Shown here piece after piece: positions 52,604 through 61,003 of a DNA stretch of 64,000 bases. The number at the start of each line of letters is the position of its first letter. The first letter of the stretch is position 1. This DNA is from Cedecea selenatireducens (GTDB taxonomy: Bacteria > Pseudomonadota > Gammaproteobacteria > Enterobacterales > Enterobacteriaceae): positions 477,808 through 541,807 of the forward strand of contig NZ_JBHIKW010000002.1 in the NCBI RefSeq assembly GCF_042138895.1. The letters are read 5' to 3'. The notes below the pieces were generated by a model. It did no database searches, was not told the origin of the DNA, and worked only from the letters and a program-made list of their open reading frames with translations. The position numbers and the translations under genes are program-made.

Positions 52604-52608
52604 CATCC

Positions 52609-52634
52609 ACGCCGGGAAAACCCCGGCGTTTTTT
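52609..52634 (+). terminator. Terminator after srmB
   Basis: Stem CGCCGGG/CCCGGCG with loop AAAAC and a T run; the last bases reach the stop codon of the convergent yfiE. Confidence 0.87.
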
Positions 52635-53517
52635 ATTGCCCCGACTCAGCGTTCTCCTGCAGGCATTCCATAAAAATCTTCATCGCCGGGCTGATCACCT
52701 TCCCCGCATGATGCGCACAGATCGCATTGATCGTCAGCAACGGTTCGCTGAACGGCAGCTCCACTAGCTCCCCGGACAAAAGCTCTTTCTCAACGGTAAA
52801 ACGAGGCAAAAAGCTCACACCGAGATTCGCGGCCACGCACTGCTTAATACTTTCAATGCTCCATAGCTCAATGGTGTTTTCCAGCGTGATCCTGCGCTTT
52901 CTCAACTGTTCTTCAAAGATCTGCCGGAACACGCACTGCGGCTCGTTGATCACAAAACTGACCGGGATGTGCATGTCCGTATGTCGGAAGTCAATCTCCT
53001 GGCGTGCCGGCGACGCCACCAGCACCAGCGAAGGCTCACTAATCGCCTGCATATGCAACGCTTCGTCATTCCCCACGCGGTAGAACACGCCGAGATCGAC
53101 CCGATCGTCCAGAAGCGCGTCGCGAATCGTGTAGCAGTTCAAAGACTGCAGAGAGAGTTTGACTCGAGGCGCCCTCTCCTTAAAACGCTGTAGCACGCGC
53201 GGCATCTTGTACGCCAGCAGCGTTTCACCACTTGCGACCCTGAGTTCACCCTCTGGCTCAGAGCCCTGCCTGGCGGCCTGCCTGATGGTATCGATGACGC
53301 GCGTCAGCTCATAGACGTGAGGCATGAGCTTTTTGCCGCTTTCGGTTAAACGCATCCGTCGGCCAATTTTTTCAAACAGCTGCAGCGAAAGCTCCTGTTC
53401 AAGCTGCTGAATATGAAAAGTGACCGTCGACTGCGTGCAGCATAGCTTCTGGGAGGCCAGCAGGAACGAGCCTTCCTCAACCACCGTTTTTAACGTGACA
53501 AACCGACGTAAATCCAT
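52633..53517 (-). CDS. yfiE: YfiE, LysR-family transcriptional regulator
   Basis: 294 residues. N-terminal winged helix (LRRFVTLKTVVEEGSFLLASQ to SQSTVTFHIQQLE) and a LysR substrate-binding domain. Its target is likely the divergent eamB gene, 104 bp away, by the usual LysR arrangement; that is inference. The ligand is unknown. Confidence 0.93.
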   Translation of the reverse strand: MDLRRFVTLKTVVEEGSFLLASQKLCCTQSTVTFHIQQLEQELSLQLFEKIGRRMRLTESGKKLMPHVYELTRVIDTIRQAARQGSEPEGELRVASGETLLAYKMPRVLQRFKERAPRVKLSLQSLNCYTIRDALLDDRVDLGVFYRVGNDEALHMQAISEPSLVLVASPARQEIDFRHTDMHIPVSFVINEPQCVFRQIFEEQLRKRRITLENTIELWSIESIKQCVAANLGVSFLPRFTVEKELLSGELVELPFSEPLLTINAICAHHAGKVISPAMKIFMECLQENAESGQ

Positions 53518-53621
53518 TCAGCCTCCATTACATCGAAACCATCGAACTCTGAGTATAGAAACATTCATTTTTTTAAAGCTTCCGGTTTGCGTACTCTCAG
53601 CGAAAACACAGGAGAACTCAA

Positions 53622-54209
53622 GTGGTCGCCATTTTCTTTAGCGCTTTCTGGACGTACACCCTCATTACCGCCCTGACGCCAGGGCCCAACAATATTCTGG
53701 CGTTAAGCACCGTCACCAGCCACGGGCTGCGGGAAAGCACCCGCGTGCTGGCGGGAATGAGCCTTGGATTTCTGATTATCATGCTGCTGTGTGCGGGCAT
53801 CGCCTTCTCACTCGTCAGCCTCGATCCGCGGTTTACCCGCGTGCTTAGCTGGGTGGGCGCGGTTTACATTTTGTGGCTGGCGCTGAAGATTGCCACCAGC
53901 CAGCCGCCGGGCTCGACGACTGAAGCTCAGCCGGTCGGCTTCTGGGCCAGCTTTGGCCTGCAGTTCTTAAACGTAAAAATTATTCTTTACGGCATCACAG
54001 CCCTGTCGACCTTTGTTTTGCCGTATACGGCGGAGATAAGCGGCATCGTGGGAATGAGCGTGGTGCTGGCGGCAATAGGGTGTTTGGGGAATCTTTGCTG
54101 GGCGCTGGCTGGCCATCTGTTCCAGAAGGTCTTTCAACGCTTTGGACGTTCGCTGAATATTATTCTGGCGTTGATGCTGGTTTACTGTGCGGTGCGGATT
54201 TTTTACTAA
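53622..54209 (+). CDS. eamB: Cysteine/O-acetylserine exporter EamB
   Basis: 195 residues of the LysE (RhtB) family, E. coli EamB length. Six hydrophobic segments and the family motif TPGPNNILAL near residue 18. It exports cysteine and O-acetylserine. The start is GTG at 53622 with GGAG eight bases upstream. It is divergent from yfiE and ends in a two-way terminator. Confidence 0.93.
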   Translation: MVAIFFSAFWTYTLITALTPGPNNILALSTVTSHGLRESTRVLAGMSLGFLIIMLLCAGIAFSLVSLDPRFTRVLSWVGAVYILWLALKIATSQPPGSTTEAQPVGFWASFGLQFLNVKIILYGITALSTFVLPYTAEISGIVGMSVVLAAIGCLGNLCWALAGHLFQKVFQRFGRSLNIILALMLVYCAVRIFY

Positions 54210-54213
54210 CGTA

Positions 54214-54240
54214 AAAGAGCGCCAGAAGGCGCTCTTTATT
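54214..54240. terminator. Two-way terminator between eamB and grcA
   Basis: Ten-base stem AAAGAGCGCC/GGCGCTCTTT with loop AGAA; A and T runs on both sides serve the convergent genes. Confidence 0.88.
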
Positions 54241-54259
54241 TATTACGGCGGGAACTGAA

Positions 54260-54643
54260 TTACAGGCTTTCAGTGAAAGTACGGGTGATCACGTCGCGCT
54301 GCTGTTCCGGGGTCAGAGAGTTAAAACGAACCGCATAGCCGGAAACACGAATTGTCAGCTGCGGATATTTTTCCGGATGCTTAACCGCATCTTCCAGCGT
54401 TTCACGACGCAGAACGTTAACGTTCAGGTGCTGACCACCTTCTACGCGAACTTCTGGTTTTACTTCCATCGGAATTTCACGGTATTCAAACTGACCCAGT
54501 TTGCTGACCGCAACAACTTCATCTTCTGCAAAACCCGCTTTCGCGCATACGCAGCGAGCTTCACCTTTTTCATTGTCGAGCAGCCAGAAAGAATTCAGAA
54601 GTTCGTCATTTGCCGCTTTTGTAATTTGGATACCAGTAATCAT
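54260..54643 (-). CDS. grcA: Autonomous glycyl radical cofactor GrcA
   Basis: 127 residues, E. coli YfiD length. The C-terminal RVSGYAVRFNSLTPEQQ holds the glycine that carries the radical and can replace the broken part of pyruvate formate-lyase under oxygen or acid stress. Two FNR sites upstream show anaerobic control. GGGAGAAA precedes the ATG. Confidence 0.97.
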   Translation of the reverse strand: MITGIQITKAANDELLNSFWLLDNEKGEARCVCAKAGFAEDEVVAVSKLGQFEYREIPMEVKPEVRVEGGQHLNVNVLRRETLEDAVKHPEKYPQLTIRVSGYAVRFNSLTPEQQRDVITRTFTESL

Positions 54644-54753
54644 TTTATTTCTCCCTTAGGGTAATGTGCTGATTCTTTGGGCCAGCTCTCTGGCTCATTG
54701 GTAAAACCTTTGTTGCTTTGTTGTTCTTATATCAGCCCGCCAGGCGCGATTCT

Positions 54754-54767
54754 TTGATTTAAATCAA
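54754..54767 (-). promoter_or_regulatory. FNR site I of grcA (about -40.5)
   Basis: TTGATTTAAATCAA, a perfect FNR palindrome. A -10 TATAAG on the minus strand lies at 54726-54731, so the site would be centred near -40.5, the activating place. Confidence 0.88.
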
Positions 54768-54806
54768 TTAAATCCACACCACAAAAAAGGGTTTTACTGG
54801 TTTTAT

Positions 54807-54820
54807 TTGTTTTACATCAA
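54807..54820 (-). promoter_or_regulatory. FNR site II of grcA (about -93.5)
   Basis: TTGTTTTACATCAA: one good FNR half-site and a weaker one. It lies exactly 53 bp from site I, as do the -40.5 and -93.5 sites known for E. coli yfiD, where the upstream site lowers expression. Confidence 0.78.
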
Positions 54821-54962
54821 CTTAGACGTACGGCGTGTCATTAAAATTTTTGTAAATTTTCAACTTTATTTAGTACCGTAGCCCATTGATGCAACGCACT
54901 ATTTTGCTCATGGGGCAGAAGCAGTTAAGCTAGCGGACATTACAGATTCGCGGGAGAGCGAG

Positions 54963-55652
54963 ATGACTACCCACCTCACCTGGCACGACGTGCTGGCAGA
55001 AGAGAAACAGCAGCCCTACTTTATCAATACGCTCAGCGCCGTTGCCGCAGAGCGCGCTGCGGGCGTGACCGTTTATCCCCCGCAGAAGGATGTGTTTAAC
55101 GCTTTTCGGTTTACCGAGCTGGGCGATGTCAAAGTCGTTATCCTTGGCCAGGATCCCTATCACGGCCCAGGGCAGGCGCACGGGCTTTCTTTCTCCGTGC
55201 TTCCGGGCATTGCACCGCCACCTTCCCTGGTCAATATGTACAAAGAGCTGGAAGCCTCAGTGCCGGGCTTTACCCGCCCAGCCCACGGCTATCTTGAAAG
55301 CTGGGCGCGCCAGGGCGTTTTGCTGCTCAACACGGTGCTGACCGTCGAGGCAAGCAAGGCGCATTCCCACGCCAAATTTGGCTGGGAAACGTTTACCGAT
55401 AAGGTTATCGCTCTCATTAATGAACACCGTGAAGGCGTGGTGTTTCTGCTGTGGGGGGCTCACGCTCAGCGCAAAGGCAGCATTATCGATCGCCAGCGTC
55501 ACCACGTGTTGACCGCGCCACACCCTTCCCCGCTTTCGGCGCATCGCGGTTTCCTGGGCTGTGGGCATTTCGTTAAGGCAAATGAATATCTTGTAGAGCG
55601 CGGGGAAAAGCCCATCGACTGGATGCCACAGCTGCCACAGGAAAATGGCTAA
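54963..55652 (+). CDS. ung: Uracil-DNA glycosylase
   Basis: 229 residues, E. coli length. The water-activating motif GQDPYHGPGQAHGLSFSV and the C-terminal HPSPLSAHRGF with the catalytic histidine. It removes uracil from DNA. AGAGCGAG precedes the ATG; a long terminator follows at 55663-55693. Confidence 0.98.
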   Translation: MTTHLTWHDVLAEEKQQPYFINTLSAVAAERAAGVTVYPPQKDVFNAFRFTELGDVKVVILGQDPYHGPGQAHGLSFSVLPGIAPPPSLVNMYKELEASVPGFTRPAHGYLESWARQGVLLLNTVLTVEASKAHSHAKFGWETFTDKVIALINEHREGVVFLLWGAHAQRKGSIIDRQRHHVLTAPHPSPLSAHRGFLGCGHFVKANEYLVERGEKPIDWMPQLPQENG

Positions 55653-55662
55653 GTTCTGGACG

Positions 55663-55693
55663 AAAAAAAACCAGCAATTAAGCTGGTTTTTTT
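55663..55693. terminator. Two-way terminator between ung and yfiF
   Basis: Stem ACCAGC/GCTGGT with loop AATTAA, continued by A and T runs on both sides. Confidence 0.88.
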
Positions 55694-55709
55694 ATAACAG
55701 GAGAACGGG

Positions 55710-56780
55710 TTACGCCTTATTCTGGCGCCACCATTCACCCAGCAGTACGCCGGTTGCTACGGATACATTGAGGCTTTCAACATTGCCGGTACCTTCAATG
55801 GCTACGCTCATATCAGCATTTTCAAAGGTGGTGTCGGAAACGCCATCGCGCTCCTGGCCCAGCACCAGCACCATTTTCTTAGGTAGCTCAGCTTTATACA
55901 GCGGAGTACCCTGATGGCTTGAGGTCGTCACGATGGTGTAGCCTGCTTTACGGAAAGCTTCCAGCCCATCACCAAACGTCTCGCCGCTGATCGCCACAAC
56001 GTGCTCTGCACCGCCTTCTGCGGTACGAATTGCCGCCCCGGACTCCAGCAGAGAAGCATCCTGAATCAGTAAACCTTTCACACCGAAGTGCGCACAGCTA
56101 CGCATGATCCCGCCAAGGTTGTGAGGGTTACCCACATCCTCCAGCGCCAGTACGCAGTCTTCTTCCCCGGCTTTATTCAGCCAGCTCTGCACGCTGATGC
56201 CGCTACGCTTTTTAATAATGAAGCAAACACCACCGTGGTGTTCCGTGCCGGAGGCTTTTGCCAGCTCGGCGTCATCCACAACGTGGTAAGCCTTGCGGTT
56301 AGCCGCCATCCAGCGCAGCGCTTCTTTAAAGCGAGGCGTAACGCTCTGGATAAACCAGGCACGCACGATGCTTTCCGGGCGGCTCTGGAACAGCGCCTGA
56401 CAAGCATTCTCACCGTAGACACGGGCTTCTTCGGCGCGCTGGCGACGAATCACTTCCGGATCAACGATGTGCTTTGTTGCACCTTCATTGTCAGAAGCCG
56501 ACAGTGAAGTGTCTACCGGGGCACGGGAAACCGTGCGCCATGGGGACGCCGCTTCACCGCGATCGCCTCTGTCGCTACGTTCATTACGATCGCGCCCGCC
56601 GCGAGGTTTATCATCGTGACGAGCCGGACGGCGACCGCCGCCTTCACCACGTGACGCACCGGCAGGACGCCCACCACCTTTCCCGGTACGCGGGTTTTGG
56701 CTGCGTTTTTCGCTATCGTCGTCACCGCGGACATACATCACTTTGACCTTGCCGCTTTTACCTTTAAATTCGTCGTTCAT
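55710..56780 (-). CDS. yfiF: YfiF, SPOUT-family RNA 2'-O-methyltransferase
   Basis: 356 residues. The first 100 are basic and rich in Gly, Arg and Asp (RGG-like: GGGRPAGASRGEGGGRRPAR). The C-terminal 160 residues are a SPOUT (TrmH) fold with LALEDVGNPHNLGGIMRSC, VLGQERDGVS and ESLNVSVATGVLLGEWWR, the knotted SAM site. RNA target not shown by the sequence. GGAGG precedes the ATG at 56780; the longer frame is rejected. Confidence 0.93.
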   Translation of the reverse strand: MNDEFKGKSGKVKVMYVRGDDDSEKRSQNPRTGKGGGRPAGASRGEGGGRRPARHDDKPRGGRDRNERSDRGDRGEAASPWRTVSRAPVDTSLSASDNEGATKHIVDPEVIRRQRAEEARVYGENACQALFQSRPESIVRAWFIQSVTPRFKEALRWMAANRKAYHVVDDAELAKASGTEHHGGVCFIIKKRSGISVQSWLNKAGEEDCVLALEDVGNPHNLGGIMRSCAHFGVKGLLIQDASLLESGAAIRTAEGGAEHVVAISGETFGDGLEAFRKAGYTIVTTSSHQGTPLYKAELPKKMVLVLGQERDGVSDTTFENADMSVAIEGTGNVESLNVSVATGVLLGEWWRQNKA

Positions 56781-56917
56781 TTTTCCTCCACCTGGCTGAG
56801 CGCGAAGCGCGCAGATTACCTGATGTGGCATGGGTTAGCCATTAACTTTGCTTAAAAGCTAATAACTATTGTACTCATCGAATAAATCACTTTGTTGGCC
56901 TCCCCATCTTCGCCGAT

Positions 56918-56932
56918 AATATGTAACATATT
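56918..56932. promoter_or_regulatory. Palindrome upstream of trxC
   Basis: AATATGTAACATATT, a perfect 7-1-7 inverted repeat about 56 bp before the trxC ATG and 138 bp before yfiF. It could be an operator or part of the promoter of the divergent pair; no factor is assigned. An OxyR site is expected near trxC but I cannot show it. Confidence 0.4.
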
Positions 56933-56987
56933 TGAAACATCCACGGTGCATGACACCGATTTTCAACCATTCTCTTTGAGGTTAGTT

Positions 56988-57407
56988 ATGAATACCGTTT
57001 GCGCCGACTGCCAGGCCATTAACCGCATTCCTGACGACCGTATTGATGACGGCGCAAAGTGCGGTCGCTGCGGTCATGAACTGTTTGACGGAGAAGTCGT
57101 CAATGCGACTACGGCTACGCTGGATAAACTTCTGAAAGACGAGCTGCCGGTCGTGGTGGACTTTTGGGCTCCGTGGTGCGGGCCGTGCGTTAACTTCGCA
57201 CCAATATTTGAGGATGTAGCCGAAGAGCGCAGCGGCAAAGTCCGTTTTGTTAAGGTCAATACCGAGGCTGAACAGGAGCTCAGCGCCCGTTTTCGTATTC
57301 GCAGCATCCCAACCATTATGATCTTCAAGAATGGCCAGGTCGTTGACATGCTGAATGGTGCGATGCCAAAAGCCCCGTTCGATAGCTGGCTGGACGAAAA
57401 TATCTGA
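56988..57407 (+). CDS. trxC: Thioredoxin 2
   Basis: 139 residues, as in E. coli. The N-terminal zinc-finger-like part has four cysteines (CADCQ and CGRCG), followed by the thioredoxin fold with the active site WAPWCGPCVNF. It reduces protein disulfides and responds to oxidative stress. The ATG at 56988 has GAGG eight bases upstream; the longer frame lacks homology. Confidence 0.97.
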   Translation: MNTVCADCQAINRIPDDRIDDGAKCGRCGHELFDGEVVNATTATLDKLLKDELPVVVDFWAPWCGPCVNFAPIFEDVAEERSGKVRFVKVNTEAEQELSARFRIRSIPTIMIFKNGQVVDMLNGAMPKAPFDSWLDENI

Positions 57408-57411
57408 TCCT

Positions 57412-57440
57412 GCGGGGGCATTTTTTAGCCCCCTCTTTTA
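57412..57440 (+). terminator. Terminator after trxC
   Basis: Stem GGGGGC/GCCCCC with an eight-base loop ATTTTTTA and a T-rich end, 6 bp past the trxC stop. Confidence 0.75.
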
Positions 57441-57483
57441 TATCTACGTTAGAATAGCGTTTTTAGCTAAGCTGCCTTAATTA

Positions 57484-58185
57484 ATGACAGAAAACGCCGT
57501 TCTCCGCCTTCGTGCTGCTCGCCTGGCCCGTGCAACTCGCCCATTTCTTGCCCGTGGTAATCGCGTTCGTCGCTGCCAGCGTTGCCTGTTGCCGCTGAAA
57601 AACTGCCTGTGCGAGACGCTTCAGCCGCAAAATGCGCGCAGCCGCTTTTGCCTGGTCATGTTCGACACTGAGCCCATGAAGCCCAGCAACACTGGCCGGC
57701 TAATCGCCGATGTTTTGCCGGACACAGAGGCGTTTCAATGGTCACGCACGGAGCCACCAGAGGCGCTGCTGGAACTTGTCGCTAATCCGAACTATCAGCC
57801 GATGGTCGTTTTTCCCGCTTCCTATGCTAACGGAGAGCGGGAAGTTCTGACCACGCCGCCAGTCACCGGGAAACCACCGCTGTTTATTATGCTTGACGGT
57901 ACCTGGACCGAAGCGCGCAAAATGTTCCGTAAAAGCCCTTACCTCGACGCGCTGCCGGTGATTTCCGTTGACCTGAGCATTACCTCTGCTTATCGCCTGC
58001 GAGAAGCGCACGCCGAGGGCCAGTACTGTACCGCAGAAGTCGCCGCAGCCTTGCTTGAACTGGCGGGGGATACCGATGCATCTGAAGGGCTAACGCAGCA
58101 CTTTACCCTTTTCCGTGAGCGTTATCTGGCGGGGAAACCGCATCATCAGGGCAGCGTCACAGCAGAAGTTGAAGAAAACGTTTAG
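57484..58185 (+). CDS. tapT: tRNA-uridine aminocarboxypropyltransferase
   Basis: 233 residues with the DTW domain (LDGTWTEARKMFRKSPYLD). An N-terminal cysteine cluster (RRCQRCLLPLKNCLC) likely binds metal. TapT (YfiP) puts the acp3 group on U47 of several tRNAs. It ends 32 bp before patZ in the same direction, as in E. coli. Confidence 0.95.
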   Translation: MTENAVLRLRAARLARATRPFLARGNRVRRCQRCLLPLKNCLCETLQPQNARSRFCLVMFDTEPMKPSNTGRLIADVLPDTEAFQWSRTEPPEALLELVANPNYQPMVVFPASYANGEREVLTTPPVTGKPPLFIMLDGTWTEARKMFRKSPYLDALPVISVDLSITSAYRLREAHAEGQYCTAEVAAALLELAGDTDASEGLTQHFTLFRERYLAGKPHHQGSVTAEVEENV

Positions 58186-58217
58186 ACTCTCCTGAACATC
58201 ACTCAGGGGAGAGAGTC

Positions 58218-60878
58218 GTGAGTCAACGAGGCCTGGAAGCGCTGCTGCGTCCAAAATCGATTGCCGTCATCGGCGCTTCGGCAAAGCCCGATCGCGCCGG
58301 TTATTTAATGATGCGTAATTTGCTTGCCGGCGGGTTCAACGGCCCGGTCATGCCGGTCACGCCAACCCATAAAGCCGTTTGCGGGGTGCTGGCCTGGCCG
58401 GATATCGCCAGCCTGCCGCTTGCGCCCGACCTCGCGATTATCTGTACCCATTCAGGCCGTAACCTGACGCTGCTAGACGAGCTGGGAAGCAAAGGCTGCA
58501 AAGCCTGCATTATCTTATCAGCTCCCCCCGAGCAACTGCCTGAATTGCTGGCCTGCGCGGCACGCTGGCAAATTCGTCTGCTAGGCCCCAATAGCCTTGG
58601 TCTTTTAGCGCCCTGGCAGGGGTTGAACGCTAGCTTCTCGCCGGTACCGATTCAAAAGGGCAAACTGGCGTTTATTTCCCAGTCCGCCGCAGTTTCAAAC
58701 ACCATTCTGGACTGGGCGCAGCAACGTGAAATGGGGTTTTCCTGGTTTATCGCCCTCGGTGATAGCCTGGATATCGACGTGGATGAGCTGCTTGATTACC
58801 TCGCAAGAGATACCAAAACCAGCGCCATTTTGCTTTATCTTGAACATCTTAGCGATGCCCGTCGCTTTGTCTCTGCCGCGCGAAGTGCCTCACGTAATAA
58901 ACCTATTCTGGTCATCAAAAGCGGACGCAGCAGCAAAGCTCAAACCCTGCTGAAAACGCATCCTGGCCTGGATGCCGCCTGGGATGCGGCAATTCAGCGG
59001 GCTGGTTTACTGCGTGTTCAGGACACGCATGAACTGTTTTCCGCCGTTGAAACCCTCAGCCATATGCGCCCTCTGCGCGGCGAACGACTGATGATTGTCA
59101 GTAATGGGGCGGCTCCTGCGGCGCTGGCGCTGGATGAACTATGGCTGCGAAACGGCAAGCTGGCGACGTTAAGCGAAGAAACTACAAAGGCGCTTGCAGC
59201 AGTGCTTCCTTCAGGTGTTGAAGCCGGAAATCCGATAGATCTCCGTGATGACGCAACGCCCGGCCGTTATCTGCTGGCCGTAGAAAAATTGCTGGATAGC
59301 CATGATTTTGATGCTCTAATGGTGATTCATTCTCCCAGCGCCGCCGCTCCCGGAACCGCAAGCGCTCTCGCGTTGATCGATTTGCTACAGCGGCACCCTC
59401 GCGGGAAATACCTGACCATTTTTACCAACTGGTGCGGTGAGTTCTCCTCCCAGGAGGCCAGACGCCTGTTTAGCGATGCCGGGATCCCTACCTACCGAAC
59501 CCCAGAAGGGGCGGTAACGGCGTTTATGCATATGGTGGAGTATCGCCGTAATCAGAAGCAGCTCCGCGAGATCCCCGCGCTACCCGCTAACCTGACGGCT
59601 AACACCGGCGAAGCTCACCACCTGATCCAGCAGGCGCTGCATCAGGGAGCAACCACGCTCGATACTCATGAAGTCAGGCCCGTACTTGAAGCCTATGGCT
59701 TAACGACGCTGCCAACATGGATTGCAAGTGACAGTGCGGAAGCCGTGCACATCGCCGAGCAAATTGGCTATCCCGTGGCGTTAAAACTTCGCTCACCGGA
59801 TATTCCCCATAAGTCGGAAGTTCAGGGGGTAATGCTTTATTTACGGACGGCCAGTGAGGTTCAGCAGGCAGCAGAAGCCATTATTGACCGTGTAAAAATG
59901 ACCTGGCCACAGGCGCGGATTCATGGCCTGCTGGTGCAAAGTATGGCAAACCGCGCGGGGGCACAGGAGCTTCGGGTTGTCGTTGAGCACGACCCGGTAT
60001 TTGGCCCATTGATCATGCTGGGGGAAGGCGGCGTAGAATGGCGGCCCGAGCGACAGGCTGCCGTGGCTCTCCCTCCTTTAAACATGAATCTTGCCCGCTA
60101 TCTTGTTATTCAGGCGATTAAAAGCGGCAAGATCCGCAGCAGGAGCGCATTACGCCCGCTGGACATCGCCGGCATCAGCGAGGTTCTGGTGCGGGTCTCT
60201 AACCTGATCATCGATTGCCCGGAGATAGTACGGCTTGATATCCACCCGCTGTTAGCCTCCGGCAGTGACTTTACTTTGTTAGATGTCACACTTGAGTTAG
60301 CCGAATTTACCGGAGATGCGGATTCCCGCCTGGCCGTTCGTCCTTATCCTCATCAACTGGAAGAGATTGTGCAGCTCAAAAATGGCGATCGCTGCCTGTT
60401 CCGCCCGATCCTTCCTGAAGATGAACCTCAGCTGCAGCGCTTTATTGCCCAGGTAACAAAAGAAGATCTCTACTATCGCTATTTCAGCGAGATCAATGAA
60501 TTTACCCACGAAGATTTAGCCAATATGACGCAGATCGACTACGATCGGGAAATGGCGTTTGTTGCCGTTCGTCGAATGAAAGGCAGCGATGAGATCCTCG
60601 GCGTCACGCGTGCAATTTCCGATCCGGATAACGTGGATGCCGAGTTTGCCGTGCTGGTGCGCTCCGACCTGAAAGGGCTTGGGCTGGGCCGCCGCCTGTT
60701 GGCTAAACTCATCGACTACACCAGACAACACGGTATTCAGCAGCTAAATGGCATCACGATGCCGAATAACCAGGGCATGATTGCTCTGGCCCGTAAACTG
60801 GGTTTCAGCGTCGATATTCAGCTGGAAGATGGCATTGTGAGCCTGATGCTCCCACTGGGCGAAAGCGCAGATTCGTGA
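58218..60878 (+). CDS. patZ: Protein lysine acetyltransferase PatZ
   Basis: 886 residues, E. coli length (YfiQ/Pka). Residues about 1-690 resemble ADP-forming acetyl-CoA synthetase (VIGASAKPDRAGYL, LGPNSLGLLAP, IPHKSEVQGVML ATP-grasp part) but act as regulatory part; the last 160 form a GNAT domain (VLVRSDLKGLGLGRRLLAKL). It acetylates Acs and other proteins. The start is GTG at 58218 with GGGGAGAGAG before it. It lies 32 bp behind tapT. Confidence 0.95.
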   Translation: MSQRGLEALLRPKSIAVIGASAKPDRAGYLMMRNLLAGGFNGPVMPVTPTHKAVCGVLAWPDIASLPLAPDLAIICTHSGRNLTLLDELGSKGCKACIILSAPPEQLPELLACAARWQIRLLGPNSLGLLAPWQGLNASFSPVPIQKGKLAFISQSAAVSNTILDWAQQREMGFSWFIALGDSLDIDVDELLDYLARDTKTSAILLYLEHLSDARRFVSAARSASRNKPILVIKSGRSSKAQTLLKTHPGLDAAWDAAIQRAGLLRVQDTHELFSAVETLSHMRPLRGERLMIVSNGAAPAALALDELWLRNGKLATLSEETTKALAAVLPSGVEAGNPIDLRDDATPGRYLLAVEKLLDSHDFDALMVIHSPSAAAPGTASALALIDLLQRHPRGKYLTIFTNWCGEFSSQEARRLFSDAGIPTYRTPEGAVTAFMHMVEYRRNQKQLREIPALPANLTANTGEAHHLIQQALHQGATTLDTHEVRPVLEAYGLTTLPTWIASDSAEAVHIAEQIGYPVALKLRSPDIPHKSEVQGVMLYLRTASEVQQAAEAIIDRVKMTWPQARIHGLLVQSMANRAGAQELRVVVEHDPVFGPLIMLGEGGVEWRPERQAAVALPPLNMNLARYLVIQAIKSGKIRSRSALRPLDIAGISEVLVRVSNLIIDCPEIVRLDIHPLLASGSDFTLLDVTLELAEFTGDADSRLAVRPYPHQLEEIVQLKNGDRCLFRPILPEDEPQLQRFIAQVTKEDLYYRYFSEINEFTHEDLANMTQIDYDREMAFVAVRRMKGSDEILGVTRAISDPDNVDAEFAVLVRSDLKGLGLGRRLLAKLIDYTRQHGIQQLNGITMPNNQGMIALARKLGFSVDIQLEDGIVSLMLPLGESADS

Positions 60879-60967
60879 GTAAGGTACTGGAAAACATACT
60901 CACTTTGCGTGGCAGTAGTGGTATTATCAGCAGGTTCTGACGTCTGGATTTTGCAGAAGGCCATCCA

Positions 60968-61003
60968 ATGAAAAGAGAAGATAAGCACTGTGATGTTGTC
61001 TAA
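60968..61003 (+). CDS. Possible 11-codon leader peptide before pssA
   Basis: ATG at 60968, preceded by AGAAGG at seven bases; reads MKREDKHCDVV and stops inside pssA, overlapping its start in another frame. If translated it would couple ribosomes to the weakly preceded pssA start. No homologue is known to me. Confidence 0.3.
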   Translation: MKREDKHCDVV

